From positions 1 through 55,836 of the forward strand of contig CAZNSG010000201.1 in assembly GCA_964575715.1 (NCBI GenBank): DNA of 55,836 bases, written 5' to 3'. Shown piece by piece: positions 12,882 to 21,550 of this stretch. Both the position numbers and the translations under genes were made by a program. The notes under the pieces are model-generated. The model had not been told where the DNA came from. It saw only the letters and a list, made by a program, of their open reading frames with translations, and searched no databases. Position 1 is the stretch's first letter. The number at the start of each line of letters is the position of its first letter. The DNA comes from PNAI01 sp964575715. GTDB lineage: Bacteria > Pseudomonadota > Alphaproteobacteria > Rhizobiales > Xanthobacteraceae.

Positions 12882-15566
12882 TCACACCCGCTCCACGAAT
12901 GAGTCCACCACGCGCTTTTCGCCGGCACGGTCGAAGGCGATGGTGAGCTTGTTGCCGTCGACCGCCGTCACGTCGCCGTTGCCGAATTTTTGGTGGAACA
13001 CGCGGTCGCCGACCGTGAAGGTTGAGGCCGCGCGCGCGGATTTCGCTACCAGCTCGCCTTCGATGGTGAGCGGATGGCGCTTACCCCCCTCCCGGCGCGC
13101 TTCGCGCGCCGATCTCCCCCGCAAGGGGGGAGGTGAAGATAAAGAGCCGGGAGAAGGGTGAAGAGAAGAGTCGTCGTCTGTGTCGTGGTCGTAATTCGAT
13201 TGCGCCGCGTCGCCAAATCCGCCGCGCGGCTTTTTCACTTGCGCATGCTCTTTTGCGTTCGTTTGCGCGCGCTGCCAGCCGGGTGTGCCGTAGTTCGAAC
13301 CGAATGAAGCGGCCTGGTCGAAGCGCGCGGCGCCGCGGCTGCCGTAATCGCCAAAGCCGCCGAAGCTGCCTTTGCTTTCCGCCACCTCCACGCTCGCTTC
13401 GGGAAGCTCCTCGAGAAAGCGCGAGGGGATGTTGGTCTGCCATTGGCCGTGGGTACGGCGGTTGGTGGCGAAAAAAATCTTCGCCCGTTTGCGCGCACGC
13501 GTCAGTCCCACGTGGGCGAGGCGACGCTCTTCTTCCAGGCCGGCGCGGCCCTGCTCATCCAATGCGCGCTGATGGGGAAACAGGTTTTCCTCCCAGCCCG
13601 GCAGGAATACGGTGTCGAACTCTAGGCCCTTGGCGGCGTGCAAAGTCATGACATTGACCGCGTCGGCGTCGGCGTTGGCTTCGGCGTCCATCACCAGCGA
13701 GATGTGTTCGAGAAATCCGGCGAGGTTCTCGAATTCCTCCATGGAGCGCACGAGTTCCTTCAAGTTCTCCAGCCGGCCGGCGGCGTCGGCGCTGCGGTCC
13801 TTCTGCCACATCTCGGTGTAGCCGCTCTCATCGAGGACGATTTCGGCCAGTTCCGTGTGGGGCAAAGTATCCTTCTGCGCCGTCCAGCGCGCGAAGCATT
13901 CAAGCAGCGCGCGCAGCGAGCTGCGCGCTTTGGGCTTGATCTCGCCGGTTTCCATGATCGCACGCGCGGCGGCGGTGAGCGGCACGCCGCGCTTGCGGGC
14001 GTGATGGTGCAGGAGCTGAATGGTGGCATCGCCCAGGCCGCGCTTGGGCACATTGACGATGCGCTCGAAGGCAAGATCGTCGGCGGGCGAATGCACGACG
14101 CGCAAGTAGGCGAGCGCGTCGCGGATTTCGGCGCGCTCATAGAAACGCGGGCCCCCGATCACGCGATAGGGCAGGCCGATGGCGACAAAACGGTCTTCGA
14201 ACTCGCGCATCTGGAACGAGGCGCGCACCAGGATGGCAATTTCATCGAGCTTGTGGGGTTGTCCGTTATTTCCTTGTCGCTGCAACGCCTCGATGTCCTC
14301 GCCGATGGCGCGCGCTTCTTCCTCGGAATCCCAGCAGGCGGTGACGGTGACTTTTTCGCCGGCCACGTCCTCGGTGCGCAGCGTCTTGCCGAGCCGGCCT
14401 TGGTTGTGCGCGATCAGGTGCGCGGCCGCCGCGAGGATGTGGCCGGTGGAGCGGTAGTTGCGTTCCAGGCGAATGGTCTGCGCGCCGGGAAAGTCGTGCT
14501 CGAAGCGCAGGATGTTGTCGACCTCGGCGCCGCGCCAGCCGTAGATCGATTGATCGTCGTCGCCGACGCAGCAGATGTTTTTTGGGGGAGGCGGCGGCGC
14601 GACCCCATCCTTCGAGACGCCCTCGCTGCGCTCGGGCTCCTCAGGATGAGGTCGCTCAATGGTGGCCGCGTCCTCATGCCTCTCTTCGGCCTCATCCTGA
14701 GGAGCGGCGCGAAGCGCCGCGTCTCGAAGGACGAGGCCGGCCGCCTTGCCCGCCGCCCTTTGCGCCAGCAACCGCAGCCAGAGATATTGCGCGACGTTGG
14801 TGTCCTGATATTCGTCCACCAGGATGAACTTGAACCGCTCCTGGTATTGACGCAGCACGTCCGGGTTTGCGCGAAACAGCCGGATGCATTCGAGCAGCAA
14901 ATCGCCGAAATCGGCGGCGTTGAGAATTTTCAGCCGCGCCTGATAGGCCTGATAGAGTTTCTTGCCCTTGCCGTTGTCGAAGGCCGCGGCTTCGCCCGCC
15001 GGCACCTGCTCGGGGGTGAGGCCGCGATTTTTCCAGTGATCGATCAGGCTCGCGAGCATGCGTGCGGGCCAGCGCTTGTCGTCGATGTTCTCAGCTGCGA
15101 GCAATTGCTTGAGCAGGCGGATCTGATCATCCACGTCGAGAATGGTGAAGTCGGATTTGAATCCCACCAGTTCGGCATGCCGGCGCAAGATCTTCACGCC
15201 GATGGCGTGGAAGGTGCCGAGCCAGGGCATGCCCTCGACCACTTGGCCGACCATCTCGGCCACGCGCTCTTTCATCTCGCGCGCCGCCTTGTTGGTGAAC
15301 GTCACGGCGAGGATTTCAGACGGGCGCGCTCGGCCCATGGAAAGAATGTGAGCAATTCTAGTGGTGAGGACGCGCGTTTTGCCGGTGCCGGCGCCGGCCA
15401 GCACCAGAACCGGACCGTCGAGCGTTTCCACCGCGCGCCGCTGTTCGGCGTTGAGATCGGAGAGATAAGACGCCCGCCCGGCCAGTGCGCGCGCCGTTAT
15501 GCCGCCCGGCGCGGGCGCCGGAAGGTCCGAAGCATCAACAGGTGCGCGCTTTGCCGGATCAGCCAC
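12882..15566 (-). CDS. uvrD: DNA helicase II (UvrD/PcrA), with two in-frame repeat insertions
   Basis: A superfamily 1A DNA helicase for excision repair, 894 residues. Visible motifs are Walker A LVLAGAGTGKTRVL, motif Ia TFTNKAAREMKERV, DEYQDTN (motif II), GDDDQSIYGWRGAEV (III), the motif IV region LERNYRST, VMTLHAAKGLEFDTVFLPG (V) and LTRARKRAKI (VI). The C-terminus is the Tudor-like domain (GDRVFHQKFGNGDVTAVDG) that in relatives contacts RNA polymerase. Two repeats are translated within it: 14605-14732, just before motif III, and 13083-13135 in the linker before the Tudor-like domain. They add roughly 60 and 20 residues. Its 3' tail is present twice more downstream. Confidence 0.95.
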   Translation of the reverse strand: MADPAKRAPVDASDLPAPAPGGITARALAGRASYLSDLNAEQRRAVETLDGPVLVLAGAGTGKTRVLTTRIAHILSMGRARPSEILAVTFTNKAAREMKERVAEMVGQVVEGMPWLGTFHAIGVKILRRHAELVGFKSDFTILDVDDQIRLLKQLLAAENIDDKRWPARMLASLIDHWKNRGLTPEQVPAGEAAAFDNGKGKKLYQAYQARLKILNAADFGDLLLECIRLFRANPDVLRQYQERFKFILVDEYQDTNVAQYLWLRLLAQRAAGKAAGLVLRDAALRAAPQDEAEERHEDAATIERPHPEEPERSEGVSKDGVAPPPPPKNICCVGDDDQSIYGWRGAEVDNILRFEHDFPGAQTIRLERNYRSTGHILAAAAHLIAHNQGRLGKTLRTEDVAGEKVTVTACWDSEEEARAIGEDIEALQRQGNNGQPHKLDEIAILVRASFQMREFEDRFVAIGLPYRVIGGPRFYERAEIRDALAYLRVVHSPADDLAFERIVNVPKRGLGDATIQLLHHHARKRGVPLTAAARAIMETGEIKPKARSSLRALLECFARWTAQKDTLPHTELAEIVLDESGYTEMWQKDRSADAAGRLENLKELVRSMEEFENLAGFLEHISLVMDAEANADADAVNVMTLHAAKGLEFDTVFLPGWEENLFPHQRALDEQGRAGLEEERRLAHVGLTRARKRAKIFFATNRRTHGQWQTNIPSRFLEELPEASVEVAESKGSFGGFGDYGSRGAARFDQAASFGSNYGTPGWQRAQTNAKEHAQVKKPRGGFGDAAQSNYDHDTDDDSSLHPSPGSLSSPPPLRGRSAREARREGGKRHPLTIEGELVAKSARAASTFTVGDRVFHQKFGNGDVTAVDGNKLTIAFDRAGEKRVVDSFVERV
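13083..13135. repeat. Palindromic repeat in frame in uvrD (C-terminal linker)
   Basis: The outer arms ACCCCCCTCC and GGGGGGAGGT and the inner GGCGCGCTTCGCGCGCC are inverted repeats. It encodes part of SSPPPLRGRSAREARREGGK in the linker before the C-terminal Tudor-like domain, a place tolerant of insertions. It shares the CTCCCCC...GGGGGAGG ends with the larger element in prmA (1291-1460). Confidence 0.75.
14605..14732. repeat. Palindromic repeat in frame in uvrD (before motif III), CATCCTGAGG family
   Basis: Outer arms are CCATCCTTCGAGACG and CGTCTCGAAGGA; inner arms are GGCTCCTCAGGATGAGG and CCTCATCCTGAGGAGC. The element is read in frame and gives residues such as HPEEPERSEGVSKDG. It sits between LRLLAQRA and the NICCVGDDDQSIYGW motif. 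Copies of the same family lie at 41418-41578 (also inside a gene) and 45451-45629 (intergenic). Confidence 0.85.
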
Positions 15567-15639
15567 GAGCAGCCAGTTCCATGAGAATCATGGAGCTAAA
15601 ATGGCACCGACGGCCGCATATTGCGAGACTTACGGAGGC

Positions 15640-16647
15640 TTACTCAGGCTTGTAATCGGCACGCGGCAGTTTCGCGATGTCGATCAAGGCCTGCGCCGAC
15701 TTGCGATCTTCCTTGAGGAAGGCGACGAAGCCCTCCTGCGAAGTGGCCGCCGGCACCACGGCCTGCTTCTCCAGAAAGGCCATGAATTTCGGATCGCTGA
15801 ACAGTTTTACGAATTCGGTGCTCAGCCGGGTGACGACGGCTTGGGGCGTGCCTTTGGGCGCGGCCAATCCCCACCAGCCCTGACCGGGGAAGTTGCCCCA
15901 GCCAACCTCGGCGAAGGTCGGCACGTCGGGCAGGAGGGCTGAGCGTTTCGCCGCCGAGACCGCCACTGCCGTCACCCGGCCGCCCGCGACCAGCCCCAGG
16001 AAATTGCCGACGCCAAAACGGGTCAATTGCACTTCATTGGCGGCGAGCGCCTGCGCCGCCGGCCCGCCGCCCCGGTATGCGATGCCGACGATTTTCGTGC
16101 CCCACTGGTTGTTGAGCCATTTCAGGAACAGATCCGGGTAGGAGCCTTCACCCAGGGTGGCATAGTTGAGGCCGGTCGGGTTGGCCTGCGCCTTGGCCTT
16201 GAGTTCGGCCACCGATTTGACGCCGAGCGCGTTGGAGACGAACACGCCCTCGATGAGGAAGAACAGACGCGCGATCGGCACGAAGTCGGTGTCGGCGTCG
16301 TAGGGCAGCTTGCTGAAGATGAGCGGATTGAACGAGAGCGTGCTGTGGTAGATCACGCAAATATTGTAGCCGTCGGGCGCGGCTTGCGCACAAGCTTGCC
16401 CGCCGAGAATGCCGGCCGCGCCGCCGCGATTTTCGATTATCAGCGGCTGGCCGAGCTGCGCCTGCAGCTCGTTGGCCGCTGCGCGCATGATCACGTCGGT
16501 CACGCTGCCGGCGGCAATCGAGACGATCAGGCGGATCGGCTTGCTGGGATAGGTCTGAGCTTGGGCAGGAACTTGGGTTGCGACTTGCCCGAATGCGGCA
16601 AGCGCGAATGCCATGAGGCCGATGAGTATGCGTGCAGGCGTGCGCAT
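15640..16647 (-). CDS. Tripartite tricarboxylate transporter substrate-binding protein (Bug/TctC family)
   Basis: A 335-residue periplasmic receptor with a signal peptide (LIGLMAFALAAFGQVATQVP then AQAQTYPSKPIR). It shows the Bug signatures YPSKPIRLIVSIAAGSVTD, IIENRGGAAGILGGQACAQA, APDGYNICVIYHSTLSFNP, LNYATLGEGSYPDL and IVGIAYRGGGPAAQAL. It binds an unknown small acid. No membrane subunits adjoin. Its neighbours on the same strand are a dienelactone-hydrolase-type enzyme 29 bases downstream of which the start lies, and a Vgb-like protein, so a small catabolic group is likely. It is a different subfamily from the receptor at 2880-3920. Confidence 0.9.
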   Translation of the reverse strand: MRTPARILIGLMAFALAAFGQVATQVPAQAQTYPSKPIRLIVSIAAGSVTDVIMRAAANELQAQLGQPLIIENRGGAAGILGGQACAQAAPDGYNICVIYHSTLSFNPLIFSKLPYDADTDFVPIARLFFLIEGVFVSNALGVKSVAELKAKAQANPTGLNYATLGEGSYPDLFLKWLNNQWGTKIVGIAYRGGGPAAQALAANEVQLTRFGVGNFLGLVAGGRVTAVAVSAAKRSALLPDVPTFAEVGWGNFPGQGWWGLAAPKGTPQAVVTRLSTEFVKLFSDPKFMAFLEKQAVVPAATSQEGFVAFLKEDRKSAQALIDIAKLPRADYKPE

Positions 16648-16676
16648 GTTTCCTCCCGTGACCGCACAAGCGATCG

Positions 16677-17408
16677 TCAGAGCTTACCGCTAAAAGCGTC
16701 GGAAATGAAGTCGTCCAGCATCCGGTAGGTCTGATGCGCGGCGCCCGCGTGGTACTCGGCGACGCCGGGCATCATGGTCTCTTCCTCGCTGAAGGAGTGT
16801 ACGCGCCCGCCGAAATCGAGCATCTGCCAGTTGGCGCCGGCGCCATCCAATTCGGCTTCCAGCGCATCGCGATCCTTTTTCGGCGCCACCGGGTCCTTGG
16901 AGCCGTGCAGCACGAACACAGCGGATTTGATGTCGCCCTGCTTGGCCAGCATGGTGGTCGCGAGGTCGCCGTGCAGGCAGATCACGGCGTTGACATCGGC
17001 GCCGGTACGCGCGAGTTCGAGCACGTTGCCGCCGCCGAAGCAGAAGCCGACCGCGGCCTTGCGCTTTGAATCGCCGATGCCGCGCTTGTCGGCCTCCGCG
17101 ATCATGGTGTTAAGCGCCGCGACGACGCGTTTTCTGCCCTCGACGCGATCGGCGCGCACGGACATCATCAGCTCCTGCGATTCCGGCGGGCCGGCGCTGG
17201 TCTTGCCGTTGCCGTACATGTCGGCGACGAAGGCGATATATTTGTCGCTGGCCATCTTGGTGGCGCGCCTGATGACGATGTCGGTGACGCCGAGCCAATT
17301 GGGCATGACCAGCAGGAGCGGACGGCGGGTTTTGACTTTTTCGTCAAAGACCAGCGCGCCGTGGCCCGTCACCTTGCCTGCTTGATATTGAATTCGTTCG
17401 ACCGTCAC
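16677..17408 (-). CDS. Dienelactone hydrolase family protein
   Basis: A 243-residue alpha/beta hydrolase. The nucleophile elbow is GFCFGGGNVLEL with the cysteine typical of dienelactone hydrolases, the acid is in HGSKDPVAP and the histidine in GRVHSFSEEE. The N-terminal strand RRPLLLVMPNWLGVTD fits the family. These enzymes open lactone rings formed in aromatic degradation, but many members have other ester substrates. The start is a GTG at 17408 with GGGAGG seven bases upstream; the open frame continues far upstream only as a shadow of other genes. It is 20 bases from the Vgb-like gene upstream. Confidence 0.85.
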   Translation of the reverse strand: MTVERIQYQAGKVTGHGALVFDEKVKTRRPLLLVMPNWLGVTDIVIRRATKMASDKYIAFVADMYGNGKTSAGPPESQELMMSVRADRVEGRKRVVAALNTMIAEADKRGIGDSKRKAAVGFCFGGGNVLELARTGADVNAVICLHGDLATTMLAKQGDIKSAVFVLHGSKDPVAPKKDRDALEAELDGAGANWQMLDFGGRVHSFSEEETMMPGVAEYHAGAAHQTYRMLDDFISDAFSGKL

Positions 17409-17428
17409 GATTGCCTCCCAGTTTGAAT

Positions 17429-18376
17429 TCAACGCGGAATGACCTCGCCGATCAGACCGGCGTCGTATTGGGTGAAGAACAGCCGGCCGTCGGACATGGC
17501 CGTGATGCAGCGCGCGCCGCTGGCCTTGGTCGGAATGTCGTATTCGCCGAGCAAGGTGCCATCCGGCGCCATGCGGCCGATCTTGTTGGCAAAGTTTTCC
17601 GTGAACCACAGATCGCCCTCGATGCCGACGGTGACGCCGCGCAGCGAGGCGTTCGGCGTCGGGATCTTGAATTCGCGCATGCCGCCTGCGCGATCGATGC
17701 GGCCGAGCGCGTTGGCGCCGGTCTGCACGAACCAGATGCTGCCGTCGGGATGCGTCACCATGGCGCGCGGCTGGCTGTCGTGACTGGGAATCGGAAACTC
17801 GGTCACCGTACCGTCCATTGTGATGCGCCCGACTCGATTGCCGGCCGCTTCGGAAAACCACAGCGCGCCCTCGCGCACGACAATGGAGAGCGGCTTTGAT
17901 CCGGGCGAGATGCCGACCTTGAATTCGGTGATTTTGCCGTCCGGCGCGATGCGGCCGATCTGGCTCGCTTCCGTCTCGGAGAACCAGACATTGCCGTCGG
18001 GGCCGAGCTGCATGGCATCGGGGCCGGCGTTCGGCGTCGGCAAAGGAAATTCTGTAAATTGCCCGCGTGGCGTGAGGCGGCCGATCTTGTTCGCGCTTTT
18101 CTCCGCGAACCAGAGATTGCCATCGGCGCCGACAATGATCCCAATCGGTGTGGCGTTCGCCGTCGGCAGATCGAATTCGGTGAAGGAATATGTCTGGGGA
18201 TCGAGCCGGCCGATCTTGGACGCGCCGCTCTCGCAGAACCACAGACAGCCGTCCGGGCCTTCGACCGCGATATAGGGTTTGCTGTCCTTGGCCGGAATCC
18301 GATGTTCGCGGATGGTGGGCGGTGCGACCACACGCTTGAACGGACGCGCCGCGGTTTCTCTGGCAGTCTCTGACAT
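17429..18376 (-). CDS. Virginiamycin B lyase (Vgb)-like beta-propeller protein
   Basis: A 315-residue protein made of seven similar units of about 40 residues, each with a core like GPDGNVWFSETEASQIGRI, followed by FTEFPLPTPNA. This is the Vgb/streptogramin-lyase seven-bladed propeller. True Vgb linearises streptogramin B, but most homologues in soil bacteria are uncharacterised, so resistance should not be inferred. There is no signal peptide. The gene is upstream of the dienelactone hydrolase gene by 20 bases and the two are probably co-transcribed. Confidence 0.85.
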   Translation of the reverse strand: MSETARETAARPFKRVVAPPTIREHRIPAKDSKPYIAVEGPDGCLWFCESGASKIGRLDPQTYSFTEFDLPTANATPIGIIVGADGNLWFAEKSANKIGRLTPRGQFTEFPLPTPNAGPDAMQLGPDGNVWFSETEASQIGRIAPDGKITEFKVGISPGSKPLSIVVREGALWFSEAAGNRVGRITMDGTVTEFPIPSHDSQPRAMVTHPDGSIWFVQTGANALGRIDRAGGMREFKIPTPNASLRGVTVGIEGDLWFTENFANKIGRMAPDGTLLGEYDIPTKASGARCITAMSDGRLFFTQYDAGLIGEVIPR

Positions 18377-18387
18377 GCGAGGATGTT

Positions 18388-18435
18388 AGAGCATTTTCCG
18401 GCGAAGTGTGAAGCGGTTCGCCGCAGAAAATGCGA
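18388..18435. repeat. Palindromic repeat, GCATTTTCC family (copy 1)
   Basis: The sequence begins AGAGCATTTTCCGGCGAAGT and ends CGGTTCGCCGCAGAAAATGC, forming an imperfect inverted repeat. The same unit, inverted, occurs at 35144-35190. It sits between the divergent Vgb-like and VOC genes. Confidence 0.85.
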
Positions 18436-18503
18436 CAATGAATTGAGCGAGCGGCGCGCAAAAGAGTCAATTGCAGGCGAGAAGAGGCAAGAGGAACAAA
18501 GCC

Positions 18504-18917
18504 ATGCCGGAACTGAATGGCATTCTGGAAACGGCCCTCTCCACCGACGATATGGCGCGCGCGCGGGCGTTCTACGAGGGCGTGCTCGATCTCAAGCCGA
18601 TCTTTTCGGACAATCGCCTGTGCGCTTATGGAGTAGCCGAGCGCAATGTGTTGCTCGTTTTCCGGCGGGGAAGCGCGCGCGACACCACCACGATGCCGGG
18701 TGGCATTATCCCCGGCCATGACGGATCTGGGCCGCTGCACGTGGCGTTTGCCATCGCACGCGACGATCTGGAGCGCTGGGAGCAGCAATTGATATCGCAC
18801 GGGGTCGCGATCGAAGGGCATACCGATTGGAAGCGCGGCGGCCGCAGCATCTATTTCCGCGATCCGGACGGCCATCTGCTGGAGCTGGCGACGCCGGGGT
18901 TGTGGACGGTGTATTGA
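18504..18917 (+). CDS. VOC-family (glyoxalase/dioxygenase fold) protein
   Basis: A 137-residue metal-dependent VOC superfamily protein: ILETALSTDDMARARAFYEG at the N-terminus (first beta-alpha module), GPLHVAFAIARDDLERWEQQ in the middle with a likely metal histidine, and RSIYFRDPDGHLLELATPG at the end with the conserved glutamate. Members include glyoxalase I, extradiol dioxygenases and fosfomycin-modifying enzymes; none is favoured here. The start at 18504 (MPELNG) has an AGAGG-like site upstream. It is alone on its strand. Confidence 0.85.
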   Translation: MPELNGILETALSTDDMARARAFYEGVLDLKPIFSDNRLCAYGVAERNVLLVFRRGSARDTTTMPGGIIPGHDGSGPLHVAFAIARDDLERWEQQLISHGVAIEGHTDWKRGGRSIYFRDPDGHLLELATPGLWTVY

Positions 18918-18932
18918 TCTCGCACTCTCGAT

Positions 18933-19035
18933 GTCATTCCGGGACGGCGCGTAGCGCCGGGCCCGGAATCCACAAACAGGCACAACATATGTTGCTGGAT
19001 TCCGGGTTCGCGCCTTCGGCGCACCCCGGAATGAC
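18933..19035. repeat. Palindromic repeat, CATTCCGG family (copy 2)
   Basis: Outer arms GTCATTCCGGG and CCCGGAATGAC pair, as do inner CCCGGAATCCA and TGGATTCCGGG. It lies between the convergent VOC and thioesterase genes. Confidence 0.85.
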
Positions 19036-19059
19036 AATCGGAGAATTCGCGATCGTCCG

Positions 19060-19578
19060 CTACGACTTCCCCGGCATGGCGATCTTGCGCCCGGCCGCTT
19101 CCGGGCGCGGCAGTTGCGCGTGCATAGCCTGCATCCGCGCGAGCCGCTTGGCGAGTTCGGGCGGGCAGGGCGCGGACTTCTTCGCCGCCATGTCCACATG
19201 CAGCGACATGTTTTCCGAGGTGGCCGAGACCCAGCCTTTGTCGGCATGGAAGAGTTGCTCGAAGCAGTGCATCCGCTTGGCGTCAAAGTCCAGGAGTTGG
19301 AAGGTGACGCGCACCGGATCGTTGGCCTGCAATTCGCGCAGGTAGCGGATATGCGCCTCGGCGGTGAAGAACGACATCTGGCGCGCCTTCACATAATCTA
19401 CGCCGCAGCCGAGCAGCTCGAACACTTCGTCCACCGCGCGATCGAACAGCACATTGTAATAGGCCATGTTGAGATGGCCGTTGTAGTCGATCCAGGCCGG
19501 CTCCACCCGCATCGCCGAGGAGACGAAGGGGGCAAAGAACAGCGGTTCGAGGTCGCGGCGGTCGAGCATCGGCGGCAC
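19060..19578 (-). CDS. Thioesterase family protein (hot-dog fold)
   Basis: A 172-residue protein with the 4HBT-type hot-dog signature MRVEPAWIDYNGHLNMAYYN followed by VLFDRAVDEVFELLG, then the strands AHIRYLRELQANDPVRVTFQ and KRMHCFEQLFHADKGW. The aspartate and asparagine in DYNGHLN are the usual active-site region. It should hydrolyse an acyl-CoA, possibly a carnitine-pathway or aromatic thioester; the substrate is not determined. A start at 19569 (MLDRRD) is also possible. Confidence 0.82.
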   Translation of the reverse strand: MPPMLDRRDLEPLFFAPFVSSAMRVEPAWIDYNGHLNMAYYNVLFDRAVDEVFELLGCGVDYVKARQMSFFTAEAHIRYLRELQANDPVRVTFQLLDFDAKRMHCFEQLFHADKGWVSATSENMSLHVDMAAKKSAPCPPELAKRLARMQAMHAQLPRPEAAGRKIAMPGKS

Positions 19579-19695
19579 CGGTTTTCCAGCTTGACAGATT
19601 ATTCGGCATCAGGTGGCGTGATCTTCACGAATGGGTGAGTTGAAAATGAAAGTTGGGCGGGAAAGCCAGAAGGAGCGGCATTCGCCGCGCCGCGG

Positions 19696-20940
19696 TCACT
19701 GGCGCAGAAAATTGCTGATCTCGTCAAGCAGGCGGCTCCAGGCCGGATCGGATTCCAGGACCAGGTGATTGCGCCCTTCGAGCGCCACAAAGCGCGCACC
19801 CGGAATGCCGGCGGCAATCCTGCGGCCTTCTTCGAACGGCTGTGCAGCATCGTTGCGGCAATGGAGTACGAGCGTCGGAACTTGAACACGCGGAAGCAGA
19901 TCGGTCACGTCAATATTCGACGTGGCTTGCACGATGCGAACCGCGTTTTCCGGCGAGGTGGTGATGCGCTGCAGATCGTTGAACCATTGCATCTGTTCGG
20001 CCGTTCCGCCGGGGACGAACCGTGTCGTGAAGATCTGTCGAAATGCGGGATTCTCCTGCCCCCATCCATGACGCATTAGAGTGAACAACGCGTCGGCCTG
20101 CTCGATGTCCCCAATATTGCCGCGCTTGCGGCGGCCGCGGGCAAATCCGCCGTAAAGCACCAAATGGGTCAATCGCTCGGGATGCCGTACGGCATAGGCG
20201 ATGGAAACAGCGCAGCCTTGCGAAATTCCGAGCAGCGCAAACTTGTCCAGGCCGGCAGCGTCGATCACGCTCTCAAGATCGCGCACGAAGGTCTCGAACG
20301 AAATGTCCTGCACGTCCCAGTCGGACAAGCCGTTGCCGCGTTCATCATAGCGGATCAGCCGGTGCTCGCGCGCGAGCGCATGCAGCAGATGACTCCAGAT
20401 CGGGCTCTGCCAATCGTATTCGAGATGGTTGAGCCAATTGGCGGCCTTGACCAGGGGCGGACCTTGGCCTGCGAGCGCATAGGCGATGCGAGCGCCGTCG
20501 GATGCGGTGCAGAAATGAATCTCGTGCTGCGGATTGGGCGGCGCTGCCGGCGGTTGCGGCTTAACCATGGAGACGTGTTCGCCCGGCTTCGCCGACTCGA
20601 CGACCTCGCCAACAAAGCGAAATCCCTTGCGCGCGATGGTGCGGATCACGCGCTGGTTCTCGCCGCTGTCGCCCACCGCCTTGCGCACGGCATTGATGCG
20701 GCTGGTGAGCGTCGATTCCGAGACGATGCGCCCGCCCTAGACCGCCGCGATGACGTCATCCTTGCTGACCACGCGCTCGCGGTTCTCGATCAGATAGACC
20801 AGCAGGTCGAAGACCTGCGGCTCCAGCGCGATCAACTCGGCGCCGCGCCGAAGCTCCCGCCGGTCGGTATCAAGTGCATGATCGCCAAAGAGAATTTTCA
20901 CATCGGCCCCCGCGCCGGAAGGTCGTCGGTTCTCAAGCAA
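19696..20940 (-). pseudogene. Winged-helix plus alpha/beta-hydrolase protein, interrupted by one nonsense codon
   Basis: The frame from 20940 encodes a CadC/OmpR-type winged-helix domain (VKILFGDHALDTDRRELRRG, then LEPQVFDLLVYLIENRERVV) and stops at a TAG (20739-20737). The same frame continues without a shift: the wing GGRIVSESTLTSRINAVRKA, then an alpha/beta hydrolase with nucleophile GISQGCAVSIAYAV and histidine region GRNHLVLE. At the stop, relatives have tryptophan (VIAAVWGGRIVSES), so a single TGG to TAG change explains it. Downstream restart at 20688 could still give the hydrolase. The intact architecture is a transcriptional regulator fused to a hydrolase. Confidence 0.85.
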
Positions 20941-21058
20941 TAATCAAGCCCATCTCAAGGACAAATCAAGCGCCCGGCAAAGTCTTATGACGGAGAAGCA
21001 GGCATCCTCCATTCAACACGAACGCGATTCCGCGTGACGAAACCGAATGGAGAACGCC

Positions 21059-21301
21059 ATGCAGCCCTACGAAATCCGCCAGCGCCGCGACGGCTCGATC
21101 GATTACAGCGCTTAATATGCGCGGCCGGTTTTGCTGCTGACACCGAGTATGCATGGATTCTTTCGGCAAGCACTATCGCTCAAGTCGGCACTGATCGTTG
21201 CCGCGACGGTGACCGTAATCGTTTTCCTCGCATCGACTTCAAACCATCGCACGGCATGCGCGAACTGCGCACCGGCGAAGATCGGCATGCTGGCCGACTG
21301 A
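21059..21301 (+). pseudogene. Small DGSID-motif membrane protein, interrupted by one nonsense codon
   Basis: From ATG 21059 it reads MQPYEIRQRRDGSIDYSA and then TAA (21113-21115). The frame continues with YARPVLLLTPSMHGFF, a hydrophobic segment ALIVAATVTVIVFLA and a final TGA at 21299-21301. The next gene (21350-21550) has the same layout (RDGSID, a tyrosine-arginine pair, a single membrane segment), so this is a broken tandem paralogue. A TAC or TAT to TAA change would explain the stop. Confidence 0.75.
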
Positions 21302-21349
21302 GTGTGCCGAACAGCAGAACGCGCAAAAAATCATTGAACGGAGGATACC

Positions 21350-21550
21350 ATGACGTTGACTCACGAAATTCACTATCACCGTGACGGCTCGATTGACTTT
21401 GATTTCTACCGCGCGCGCGCCATCGTAATGCGCGCGCATGCCATGCGGGATGCCTTCAAGCTCAAGGCCGCGTTCAGATACACGCTGATGACGCTGACTC
21501 TGATCGTCGGCGCGACCATCGCCGCGTCCGCGCCGGCGCATTGGGTCTAG
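21350..21550 (+). CDS. Small single-pass membrane protein with DGSID motif (unknown)
   Basis: A 66-residue protein starting MTLTHEIHYHRDGSIDFDFY followed by a basic amphipathic stretch (RARAIVMRAHAMRDAFKLKA) and one membrane segment (LMTLTLIVGATIAASA). GGAGG precedes the ATG at ideal distance. Small rhizobial proteins with an RDGSID-like N-terminus are common but I know no function. It is the intact member of a tandem pair whose first copy carries a nonsense codon. Confidence 0.7.
   Translation: MTLTHEIHYHRDGSIDFDFYRARAIVMRAHAMRDAFKLKAAFRYTLMTLTLIVGATIAASAPAHWV

Noticed and set aside
13638..15584. A 648-residue open frame antisense to uvrD
   Set aside because: The uvrD frame carries every helicase motif; the antisense frame has no recognisable domain and is typical of GC-rich shadow frames.
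17429..18376. Streptogramin resistance call for the Vgb-like propeller
   Set aside because: The fold is clear, but most environmental homologues are uncharacterised; sequence alone does not show lyase activity on the antibiotic.
16677..19286. A single 869-residue open frame running through three genes on the minus strand
   Set aside because: Only the last 243 residues (dienelactone hydrolase) are coding in this frame; upstream it is a high-GC shadow of the Vgb-like and thioesterase genes, and a GTG with a good ribosome-binding site marks the true start.
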